Translations under genes and position numbers: made by a program | Origin: JAIBCL01 sp031411695 | Lineage (GTDB): Bacteria > Verrucomicrobiota > Verrucomicrobiia > Verrucomicrobiales > Verrucomicrobiaceae | Assembly (NCBI GenBank): GCA_031411695.1 | Contig: JANOBO010000240.1 | Span: forward strand, 1-12,659 | Reading direction: 5' to 3' | DNA: 12,659 bases | The notes under the pieces: model-generated | What the model saw: only the letters and a program-made list of their open reading frames with translations | The model's database searches: none | What the model was told of the DNA's origin: nothing | Shown here: piece after piece, positions 6,234-12,659 of the stretch | Layout of the letters: each line of letters starts with the position of its first letter | How positions within the stretch are numbered: position 1 is the stretch's first letter

Positions 6234-7652
6234 ATGAAGCGATTCTTCATGGTCTTCCCTTTGCTTGCGGGCATGTCCGCCGCCGGACTCATGGCCACGG
6301 CCAAGGAAGGGACGTTTGATGCCTGGAGTTCCTGGTGGAGCTCGATCACGAATCCATCGAAGAACGAGCGCTCCGCAGACCGCTTCAAGGCCTCGCTCTA
6401 CGACCAGGTGAACTACGCGCGCATGGCCGCGAAGCAAACGCCGCTGAAGATCGATGCCGAGCTGCAGAAGTTTCTTGAGCGGTATGAGCAGGATGTCCCG
6501 TTTGACGATCTTGATGAAGTGATGCGCAGCGTGCAGGCGTCGCTGCCAAGGTACTTTCGAGTTTCGGCGTGCTCAGCAGCGCGGCCGAATGCGGATCAGT
6601 TGCTCGGGGAGTTCCAGGCGTTCGCGCACAAGACGGAGTCGGAGATGACTCACTTTGCGTGCCTGCTGAAAAGCAGTCCCGGCGGGCTTTCCCAGACCTG
6701 CCTGATGGTGGTGGGGCAGCGGCTCGAGGATTTCTCGCCCGAGCAGCTCAACGCACGAAAGACGGATGCCTTCTTCAATGTGTGCGCGCTGTGCGGCCAT
6801 CCGCATGTGTGCCGCGTGGTGTATCAGCAGAGCAGCATGACGCTGGAATGTCCCTCATGTAACCGTACCTACGCGGTGGTGGCCACCGACAGCCACGGCA
6901 GGTTTCGCTACGTCAATGAGTTCTTGAACGGCTACCAGCCGCCCGCGCGGTTCCCCTCCGACCAGTCTCGCATCCAAAAGCTCTTCACCATCTGGAGCGC
7001 GGTGCATCACCACTGCACCTACAAGCTGGATCCCGAGAGCAAAAACAAAAAGTCCGACTGCTGGCAGACTGCGCTGGAGACTCAAAACCTCGAGCACGGC
7101 GACTGCGAGGATTCCTCCATCTTCCTCGCTGACTGGCTCGAGTCGCAAGGCTTCCAAGTGCGCGTGGCCATCGGCCGCTACGGGGACATGGGCGGCCATG
7201 CGTGGTGCGTGGTGCGGCTGGACGGGAACGATTACCTCCTCGAGTCCACCGAGAGCAAACCTGACCTCGCGAATCCTCCGCTGGCGGATGTCGTCGGCAG
7301 CCGCTATGTGCCGGAGATCCAGTTTGACCGGAAGGGCATCTACGTCCGCAGCAAGGCACGGCAAGTTTGGGCGGGTGACTATTGGTCATCGAAGGCATGG
7401 AGCCGCATCGAGCCGCGCCATCCCTCCCTCTCGATCATCGGCAAAGGTGGTGACTCGAAGCTCTCGCGCCTCGTGTCGGTGGATACTAAACACGCAAGCC
7501 GCTTCTATTTGGACAAGAGCCGCCTCGCCGTCACGCAGAACCCCCAGCCTGCCACAGCGCCCTTTGCCGGACTTGTGAATGTGCCGCTAGGCTCGAAGTG
7601 GCAGTTGCAGATCCCTGACGGGTTCGATCCGGTCCCGCAGGAGCATCCCTGA
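6234..7652 (+). CDS. Secreted transglutaminase-like (cysteine protease fold) protein with internal Cys4 cluster
   Basis: From the ATG at 6234 the protein has 472 residues and begins with a clear signal peptide (MKRFFMVFPLLAGMSAAGLM, likely cleaved near ATA-KEG). A TTG-initiated extension from 6123 would bury the signal and is rejected. Residues 55-165 (LYDQVNYARMAAKQTPLKID, then SHFAC-like MTHFACLL and a final CLMVVGQRLED) weakly resemble a CAP/SCP domain. Next comes a zinc-ribbon-like knuckle, CALC at 184-187 and CPSC at 206-209, with C193 between. The transglutaminase-like core spans about 245-345: GDCEDSSIFLADWL (C291), GGHAWCVVRL (H322) and a Glu (E337, YLLEST) where Asp is more usual. 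Together they form a plausible Cys-His-acid triad. Members act as proteases, amidases or crosslinkers; the substrate here is unknown. The last 130 residues are unassigned. The gene converges on the kinase gene across 81 bp. Confidence 0.85.
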   Translation: MKRFFMVFPLLAGMSAAGLMATAKEGTFDAWSSWWSSITNPSKNERSADRFKASLYDQVNYARMAAKQTPLKIDAELQKFLERYEQDVPFDDLDEVMRSVQASLPRYFRVSACSAARPNADQLLGEFQAFAHKTESEMTHFACLLKSSPGGLSQTCLMVVGQRLEDFSPEQLNARKTDAFFNVCALCGHPHVCRVVYQQSSMTLECPSCNRTYAVVATDSHGRFRYVNEFLNGYQPPARFPSDQSRIQKLFTIWSAVHHHCTYKLDPESKNKKSDCWQTALETQNLEHGDCEDSSIFLADWLESQGFQVRVAIGRYGDMGGHAWCVVRLDGNDYLLESTESKPDLANPPLADVVGSRYVPEIQFDRKGIYVRSKARQVWAGDYWSSKAWSRIEPRHPSLSIIGKGGDSKLSRLVSVDTKHASRFYLDKSRLAVTQNPQPATAPFAGLVNVPLGSKWQLQIPDGFDPVPQEHP

Positions 7653-7733
7653 TGGTTTGCGGCCAGTCTGACATGCAGGCGCGGGGAGCAATCGCCCGCA
7701 GTCCAAACGCCGCACGGATTCTCTCCCGCACTC

Positions 7734-10118
7734 TCAGATCCCGCCCTGCAACACCTGCATCCAGCGATTTCGAAACTCGCGGTTCTCCTCCATGAGCTGC
7801 GCCGCGATGGTCGAGGCATCGTGGGATCCCTGGATGCGGGCGAAAGCAGCCATCAATTCCTGGCGGCGGTAGTAGTCGGTAGAGTCGGTGATCTTGGCGC
7901 AAAATGCATGGGCGATGTCGATGAGTGACTGAGAATCGACCGAGTCGAGCGGCACGGCGATGACGCCGCGGTCGATGTTCAGACGGAGTTGCTTGAGGTC
8001 AGCCGCGCTGATGACGCCCTCGAGAGTGCCGGCCTCCCTGCGCCCCAGTTTACCCTTGTAGCCTGTGCTGTTGACGTCGCCGATGAGCTGCGTCACAAAC
8101 TCCTGCGCCTTCGTGTAGAGATAGCGTTTTCCCTCCAGCGCCATCTGCACCTCGGGCGACTCGAAACGCACGTCCTTGAGCACCTGGATCGCGGCGCTAA
8201 AATCATAGCCCTGCACCAATGAAGGCAGCGTTGACGAAAGATCCTTGAGCTGATCAAGCTCGCGCTTGCGGTGCCCGGCGGCCTGGGCCATCTCGGCGCG
8301 TTGCTCCTCGAGCCGCATCTTCGCGATCTCCTTGTTGATGCCGGACTCCGCTCTTCCGAGAATGCCGAGGATGTTGCCGGCCGTCTTCAGGCTTTCCTTT
8401 GCTTTTTTGATTTCTGCCAGCGCGGCCTGCGCGTCCGCGATGGATTTTGGCTTTCCCTTCCTGAGTCCGTTGAGGCTGCGCACCACCTCGATGTCATGCA
8501 TGTAAGGCTCGACCAAAACGCGATAGCGAGGCACCCACTCGAGGTTTTTTTCCAACTGCTTGCCGCCAAGAAACTTCCCGATGCTCTCCGCACCTTCGCC
8601 CGGATCGCCGAAGTGCCATTCCGCCAAACCGAGCGCCAGCCACCCCATGATCTCCTCGTTTGTCTCGACATAAGCCAGCTTTGCCACATCGGCGTCGTGT
8701 CCGAGATTGGCACTCATCACACGCCCCAGCTTCGCGAAGAATGCGGAGAGATCCGTGCCCGTGGTCACAGACGGCACGGCTGACTCAGCGGAGATGAGCT
8801 TGAACATTTCGGTCGCCTCATGCTTGTGGCCCGTCACGATAGCGCACAGGGCGGAGTTGAAACGCGCCCAGTTCAGCGTCGGCTGCCGCGCGCCGGATTT
8901 CAGGATGTCGTCGAACAACCGCCGTGCTTCCTCGAACTTTCCTTGCAGCAAAATCTCCCGCGCATGGATGAAGCGGTCAGCTGTCGTCGGCGTGCCAGAT
9001 TGAAGAGTGACGCCCTCGCCGGTCAGTTCCTTTTCGATGACGGACGGCGCGGCGGTGATGGAGTTCAGACGTTTCTCACGCGAGTCCCGCAGCACCCAGC
9101 CGATGGCAAAGGCCGCGACCACGGCGGCCGCGGCACCCAGCGCCACGCGCGTGCGCTTCGAGCCGCGGCGCAGAAGTGAGCGGCCCACCAGGCCCTCGGC
9201 AAAGCGCAGTTCCTCGATCAAGTCGTCGTAACCCTGAAAACGATCGTCCGGCTTGAAGGCTAGCATGCGGTTCACCACATGCTGCGTGCGCGCTCCGTAA
9301 TGCAGGCCGGACTCCTCCAGCGTCACGCGGCGGCATTTGATCACGCGCAGCTCCTGGATCGAATTCGTGTTCGCCTTGTGCGGCGGCTTGCCGGTGAGGG
9401 CGTGGTACATCGTTGCGCCCAGGCTGAAGATGTCGCTGCGGTGATCCTCGCGGTTCTCGATCACCTTTTCCGGCGCGACGTAATACGGCGTGGCCCAGAT
9501 CTCACCGGAGTCATCCACGTCGCGCTCCACGAAAAGCGCGAGACCGAAGTCCACCACCTTTGCGGTGCCCGTCTCGGTGAAGAGAATGTTTGCCGGCTTC
9601 ACATCGCGATGCACCAGGCCCACGCGCTGCGCCGCGCGCAATCCTTCCGCGACTTCGTGGCCGATGCGCAACGCCTCAGTCTCAGGCAGGGTGCCACGCT
9701 GGCGGATGCGCTGCTCCAGGCTGCCGCCTCCCACCAGCTCCATCGCGATGTAAAAATAGCCCTGGTCGTAGCCGACTGTGTAGAGCTTGATCACGTTCGG
9801 GTGATTCACATTCGCCGTGATCAACGCCTCACGGCGAAAGCTCTCGATGCGCTCCGCATTGCGGCTGTATTGGCGGTTCAGGATCTTCAGCGCCACGCGC
9901 CGGCCGAGGGTTTCATCCTCGGCCTCGAACACGCGGCTCATCCCGCCTTCGCCGATCTGCTTCACGATCACGAAGTGGTCGAACTTCCTGCGCACGCGCA
10001 CCATCTCCCCGCAGTGCAGACACTTGAGTTTTGTGAACGGCTCCAAGGACGTCACATCGATCTGAGTGTCGCAAGACGGGCAGGTGCTGAGGTATTGCTG
10101 TTCTCTCGCGGCGGCCAC
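7734..10118 (-). CDS. Membrane Ser/Thr protein kinase (PknB-like) with zinc ribbon and TPR-like extracytoplasmic tail
   Basis: The 794-residue protein starts at a GTG at 10118 with only a purine run (AAGAA) before it. Residues 13-36 form a Cys4 zinc ribbon (CPSC, CLHC). The kinase domain covers about 48-310 and looks fully active: glycine loop IGEGGMSRVFEAED, K78 in VALKIL, HRDVKPANILF (D172), DFG (190-192), APE (215-217) and R-x-DIFSLG (227-234). A single membrane helix lies at about 325-343, followed by a basic RDSREKR. The remaining 450 residues would lie outside the cytoplasm if the topology is classical, although charge next to the helix does not settle it. That tail contains TPR-like helices (about 382-445), a charged probably coiled region (about 565-630) and a helical end. 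It probably phosphorylates cytoplasmic proteins in response to an envelope or partner signal. No phosphatase or FHA-domain protein is nearby. Confidence 0.93.
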   Translation of the reverse strand: MAAAREQQYLSTCPSCDTQIDVTSLEPFTKLKCLHCGEMVRVRRKFDHFVIVKQIGEGGMSRVFEAEDETLGRRVALKILNRQYSRNAERIESFRREALITANVNHPNVIKLYTVGYDQGYFYIAMELVGGGSLEQRIRQRGTLPETEALRIGHEVAEGLRAAQRVGLVHRDVKPANILFTETGTAKVVDFGLALFVERDVDDSGEIWATPYYVAPEKVIENREDHRSDIFSLGATMYHALTGKPPHKANTNSIQELRVIKCRRVTLEESGLHYGARTQHVVNRMLAFKPDDRFQGYDDLIEELRFAEGLVGRSLLRRGSKRTRVALGAAAAVVAAFAIGWVLRDSREKRLNSITAAPSVIEKELTGEGVTLQSGTPTTADRFIHAREILLQGKFEEARRLFDDILKSGARQPTLNWARFNSALCAIVTGHKHEATEMFKLISAESAVPSVTTGTDLSAFFAKLGRVMSANLGHDADVAKLAYVETNEEIMGWLALGLAEWHFGDPGEGAESIGKFLGGKQLEKNLEWVPRYRVLVEPYMHDIEVVRSLNGLRKGKPKSIADAQAALAEIKKAKESLKTAGNILGILGRAESGINKEIAKMRLEEQRAEMAQAAGHRKRELDQLKDLSSTLPSLVQGYDFSAAIQVLKDVRFESPEVQMALEGKRYLYTKAQEFVTQLIGDVNSTGYKGKLGRREAGTLEGVISAADLKQLRLNIDRGVIAVPLDSVDSQSLIDIAHAFCAKITDSTDYYRRQELMAAFARIQGSHDASTIAAQLMEENREFRNRWMQVLQGGI

Positions 10119-10125
10119 TTCTTGT

Positions 10126-10154
10126 AGTTTACCTTAACCTGTACCACGCGCCAA
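10126..10154 (-). promoter_or_regulatory. Promoter-like hexamers directly before the kinase gene
   Basis: On the minus strand TTGGCG (10154-10149), a 17-base spacer and TAAACT (10131-10126) each match 4 of 6 consensus bases. The -10-like box ends 7 bases before the GTG start at 10118, so a transcript from here would be leaderless or nearly so. The arrangement mirrors the one before the transglutaminase-like gene. Confidence 0.28.
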
Positions 10155-10183
10155 CGTTGCCTTCCCTTGGTGACAAAAAAGTT

Positions 10184-10207
10184 GTTCGCATCCGCAAGCC
10201 TGCGAAC
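10184..10207 (+). promoter_or_regulatory. Perfect hairpin in the leader of the pseudouridine synthase gene
   Basis: GTTCGCA (10184-10190) and TGCGAAC (10201-10207) pair perfectly over 7 bp around a 10-base loop, and end 8 bases before the GTG start at 10216. The hairpin occupies the place where a ribosome-binding site would be, and no Shine-Dalgarno is visible. It could modulate translation, or it could be a DNA palindrome bound by a repressor. Confidence 0.28.
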
Positions 10208-10215
10208 GTTCTCAC

Positions 10216-11178
10216 GTGCAATTTGCAATCGCGAGTGAAGATGGTGCCGGAGAACGCCTGGACCGGTTCCTACAGAGGAAGGTGACTGACGTTTCCCGCT
10301 CCCGTTTGCAGGATTTGATCCGCGAGGGGCACGTCACCCTAAACGGAGCAAGCGCCAAGCCCAGCGCGATCCTGAAACTGGGTGATGCCATCGCGCTCAG
10401 CATACCCGACGCCGTACCCGTTGAGGTGAAGGCGCAGGACATTCCCATCAGCGTTCTGCACGAGGACGCGGACATCATCGTCATCGACAAATCCTCCGGA
10501 CTCGTCGTGCATCCTGCGGCGGGCAATCCGGACGGCACGCTCGTGAATGCACTGCTGCATCATTGCGATGACTTGTCGGGCATCGGCGGCGAGATGCGGC
10601 CAGGCATCGTGCATCGTCTCGATAAGGAAACCAGCGGCTGCATGGTCGTGGCCAAGCACGATCTGGCGCACACGCGGCTCGCCGAGCAGTTTTCAGAAAG
10701 GCGCATCAGCAAGTTTTATCTGGCCGTGGTCGCCGGCATTCCGAAGGTGAAAGGCGCGCTCATTCAAAACAAAATCGGGCGTCATCCTGTTGACCGGAAA
10801 CGCATGTCAGTGCTGCACGACGGCGCGGGCAAGGATGCCGTCACCGAGTGGCGGCTGCTCGCCACACACGCAGGCTGCGCGCTTATTCTCTGTCGGCTGC
10901 TCACGGGCCGCACCCATCAAATTCGTGTTCACATGAAGGAATGCCTGCTCACGCCGATCCTTGGCGATCCCCTCTACGGGCATCCGTCACGGCAACCCAC
11001 GGCATCTTCTCGGCTCATGCTTCATGCGTGGCGCCTCGCGTTTGAGCATCCCATCACGATGAAGCCCATGGCGTTCGAAGCAAAAGTCCCCGATGAATTT
11101 CAGCCGTGGCTGACGGACGCCGGCGTGCTCGACGAGGCGGGGCAAAAGCCTTCAGCTCCACGCGCGGGTAAGCCTTGA
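10216..11178 (+). CDS. RluA-family 23S rRNA pseudouridine synthase (RluD/RluC type)
   Basis: This 320-residue cytoplasmic enzyme isomerises uridine to pseudouridine in rRNA. It starts at a GTG (10216). An S4 RNA-binding domain comes first (about 12-62: ERLDRFLQRKVTDVSRSRLQ, then EGHVTLNG). The catalytic domain follows, with HEDADIIVIDKSSGLVVHP (82-100) and the family signature HRLDKETSG (133-141; catalytic Asp136). Further conserved segments are KFYLAVVAG, LLTGRTHQIRVHM and ILGDPLYG. S4 plus this core is the RluC/RluD arrangement; which uridines are modified cannot be decided from sequence, so no symbol is given. It diverges from the kinase gene across 97 bp and converges on the molybdoenzyme gene with a 29-bp gap. 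Confidence 0.95.
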   Translation: MQFAIASEDGAGERLDRFLQRKVTDVSRSRLQDLIREGHVTLNGASAKPSAILKLGDAIALSIPDAVPVEVKAQDIPISVLHEDADIIVIDKSSGLVVHPAAGNPDGTLVNALLHHCDDLSGIGGEMRPGIVHRLDKETSGCMVVAKHDLAHTRLAEQFSERRISKFYLAVVAGIPKVKGALIQNKIGRHPVDRKRMSVLHDGAGKDAVTEWRLLATHAGCALILCRLLTGRTHQIRVHMKECLLTPILGDPLYGHPSRQPTASSRLMLHAWRLAFEHPITMKPMAFEAKVPDEFQPWLTDAGVLDEAGQKPSAPRAGKP

Positions 11179-11207
11179 GCGTCGCGCGCGAGAATCCTGG
11201 CTGGCGC

Positions 11208-12284
11208 TTAGCGGATCAGCACCTCGACCGGCAACCAGTGGTGGATGAGGTAGCTGCCACGGTCGTCGTGGTGGCGCGAAGGTTGAACGCGACCTTCGCT
11301 GTCAGTGGCGCGCGCCATCAGCACCGCTTTTCCGGGTGTCGCAGGGACGTCCCATTCGAATTCCCAAAGCCGCCACGCATTGCGCATCGTCTGGCCTAGC
11401 AGCCTCGCATCTTTCCACGTCCCGCCGCCGTCAGTACTCACCTCCACCTTGGCGATCTCAGCGTCGGTCGTCCATGCCGCCCCATTCACGCGATATGGCT
11501 TCCCCGCGCTCACCGTCTCCGCATACTCCGGCCGCGCGATCTGCGCCTTCACACACATTGCGGTGATCGGAACGAGTGTCGGAGAGTCCGACCCGCGCTG
11601 CCAGTACGCGTAGTCGACCGTTTGATAATATCCGTGATAGGGCTGGCTGGTCGCGATGATGCGCGTGAGCCACTTCACTGCAGCCATGCCATACCAGCCA
11701 GGCACCACCGCGCGCAGCGGAAAGCCGTGGGCTGGCGTCAGATCTTCACCGTTCATCCGCAACGCCAGCAGCACATCGTCGGCCGCCTTTCGCAAAGGCA
11801 GGCTGCGCGCGTAATGAATCTTTCCCTGAGGTCGCGGCGGTTCCTTGATCTCCCCTTCGTCCGCCCCTTCCAGGATCACCTCGCAAACTGAGCCGCGCAC
11901 GCCCGCGCGCTTCAGCACCGAGGCGAGAGGCACGCCCGTCCATTCCGCGTTGCCCACGGCGCCGCCTTCCCACTGCGCGCCGTCGCGTTGTGGCTCGAGC
12001 AAAGCGCGGCCATTTCCTGCGCACTCCATCGCCACGGTCATCGTCCGTGTTTCCATGGCGGCCAGCTCGGCGTAGGTCAGCTCGATGGGATTTTCGACAT
12101 CGCCGTCAATTTTCAGCCGCCAGCTCGAAACATCGATCTCCGGAATCGGGTGATGGCAGCGAACGTAAAAGCGATCCACGGGAGTGATGAAGCTGTCGAG
12201 CGACCCGAACGGCATCTCGAGGTTCACCGGCTGTTTCTCGCGGACGATCATGCCACCTGAAGCGCGCGTCGTTGGCGGAGTCAT
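11208..12284 (-). CDS. Sulfite-oxidase-family molybdopterin oxidoreductase
   Basis: This 358-residue protein of the sulfite oxidase/SorA/SoxC family carries molybdenum cofactor and oxidises sulfite or a related sulfur oxyanion. Visible features: FYVRCHHPIPEID (39-51; sulfite oxidases usually have Arg-Asn-His where this reads Arg-Cys-His), AMECAGNGR (85-93) with the Mo-ligand Cys88, and NAEWTGVPL (112-120). HGFPLRAVVPGWYGMAAVKW is the segment joining the Moco domain to the C-terminal dimerisation domain, which contains VNGAAWTTDAEIAKVEVSTD. I take the ATG at 12284; the open frame reaches 12380 but that would overlap the upstream gene. No TAT or Sec signal is visible from either start, so the product should be cytoplasmic unless carried out by a partner. 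No heme domain is fused. It lies 34 bp downstream of the YeeE/YedE-type gene, very likely in one operon. Confidence 0.9.
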   Translation of the reverse strand: MTPPTTRASGGMIVREKQPVNLEMPFGSLDSFITPVDRFYVRCHHPIPEIDVSSWRLKIDGDVENPIELTYAELAAMETRTMTVAMECAGNGRALLEPQRDGAQWEGGAVGNAEWTGVPLASVLKRAGVRGSVCEVILEGADEGEIKEPPRPQGKIHYARSLPLRKAADDVLLALRMNGEDLTPAHGFPLRAVVPGWYGMAAVKWLTRIIATSQPYHGYYQTVDYAYWQRGSDSPTLVPITAMCVKAQIARPEYAETVSAGKPYRVNGAAWTTDAEIAKVEVSTDGGGTWKDARLLGQTMRNAWRLWEFEWDVPATPGKAVLMARATDSEGRVQPSRHHDDRGSYLIHHWLPVEVLIR

Positions 12285-12318
12285 GGGAATGGGGTGAGGG
12301 GATGGATTGAGCTGGATG

Positions 12319-12659
12319 TCAGCGGGGAAATGCACGCTCCAGAAAATAGAGACCGACGCCCAACAGCAACGCGACGGCATAGGCGAACGGAAGCCGCGGG
12401 ACGTGGGCGAGATCTGCCAGCACCACTTTGCCCTTGTCTCCCCACGTCTCCACCGTGCGCTTCAGCCACCCCGACATCTCCGCATACAAATAGGAACCGG
12501 CCACCAATCCAGCCATGCCAAAAAGCACATCCCAGCTCCCTTGGCCGAGCGCCGCCGCACCCGTGCCGGGACAATACGCGATGAGCGCGAAGCCGGCCCC
12601 GAAGAGCGTGCCGCCAATGATTTGCGCGCCGATCTTGGTGGGCCTGAGGTGCAGATTGA
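12319..12659 (-). CDS. YeeE/YedE-type sulfur-compound permease, C-terminal part; 5' end outside window
   Basis: The frame is open to the window edge and 112 residues are visible. The segment RPTKIGAQIIGGTLFGAG, then FALIAYCPGTGAAALG, carries the conserved Cys-Pro-Gly-Thr turn of the YeeE/YedE family, whose characterised members import thiosulfate or related sulfur compounds through conserved cysteines. Three hydrophobic stretches are visible (about 13-38, 42-60 and 90-106), the last being FAYAVALLLGVGLYFLE. Families of this type often occur as two half-size proteins, and this looks like the second half, with perhaps 25-35 residues missing. An apparent GTG start at 12528 is internal. Its position directly before a sulfite-oxidase-family gene supports a sulfur role. 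Confidence 0.85.
   Translation of the reverse strand, partial: NLHLRPTKIGAQIIGGTLFGAGFALIAYCPGTGAAALGQGSWDVLFGMAGLVAGSYLYAEMSGWLKRTVETWGDKGKVVLADLAHVPRLPFAYAVALLLGVGLYFLERAFPR

Noticed and set aside
7681..7699. GCGGG/CCCGC hairpin between the convergent transglutaminase-like and kinase genes as a terminator
   Set aside because: The stem has only 5 bp around a 9-base loop and no T tract on either strand, which is too weak to call.
9279..10127. 282-codon plus-strand open frame opposite the kinase catalytic domain
   Set aside because: It is fully antisense to invariant kinase motifs and has no family features of its own.
12285..12380. 32-residue extension of the sulfite-oxidase-family protein as a signal peptide
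   Set aside because: It contains no twin-arginine motif and no clean hydrophobic core, and it would overlap the end of the permease gene by 62 bases.

Overview
The window is a high-GC bacterial chromosome segment with eight complete protein genes and two partial ones, one at each edge. The mix suggests the Planctomycetes-Verrucomicrobia group, and probably Verrucomicrobia. It includes a type-2 (long) LeuA, a membrane Ser/Thr kinase with an N-terminal zinc ribbon and a large extracytoplasmic tail, and a secreted propeller-like protein of a kind I recall from planctomycetes. This placement rests on protein character only; there is no rRNA or other marker. I see no tRNA, rRNA, CRISPR array, transposase or phage gene.

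Layout. 1-924 (+): C-terminal part of 2-isopropylmalate synthase, followed by a likely terminator. 1145-1888 (-): RraA/HMG-aldolase-like protein. 2053-3033 (+): secreted L,D-transpeptidase, divergent from the RraA-like gene across a 164-bp region with repeated CATTCGGC words. 3064-4389 (-): NtrC-type response regulator with a strikingly eroded AAA+ domain. 4580-6112 (+) and 6234-7652 (+): two secreted proteins, one propeller-like with an Ig-like N-terminus and one transglutaminase-like with a Cys4 cluster. 7734-10118 (-): PknB-type membrane kinase. 10216-11178 (+): RluA/RluD-type pseudouridine synthase. 11208-12284 (-) and 12319-12659 (-): sulfite-oxidase-family molybdoenzyme and, upstream of it in the same operon, a YeeE/YedE-type sulfur-compound permease cut by the window edge.

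How the genes fit together. Leucine biosynthesis, rRNA modification and the RraA-like enzyme are housekeeping or metabolic. From 2.0 to 10.1 kb several products act at or beyond the inner membrane: L,D-transpeptidase, two exported proteins and a transmembrane kinase. The genes alternate in strand, so they are not one operon, and any joint cell-envelope role is inference. The last two genes form a plausible sulfur module: import of a sulfur compound and oxidation of sulfite or a related oxyanion.

The most unusual features are the response regulator, which lacks the sigma-54-contacting GAFTGA loop and has altered Walker A and B residues, and the secreted transglutaminase-like protein with its internal CxxC-CxxC cluster. 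Several genes have no clear Shine-Dalgarno sequence. Two have promoter-like hexamers ending only 7 bases before the start codon, which hints at leaderless transcripts.
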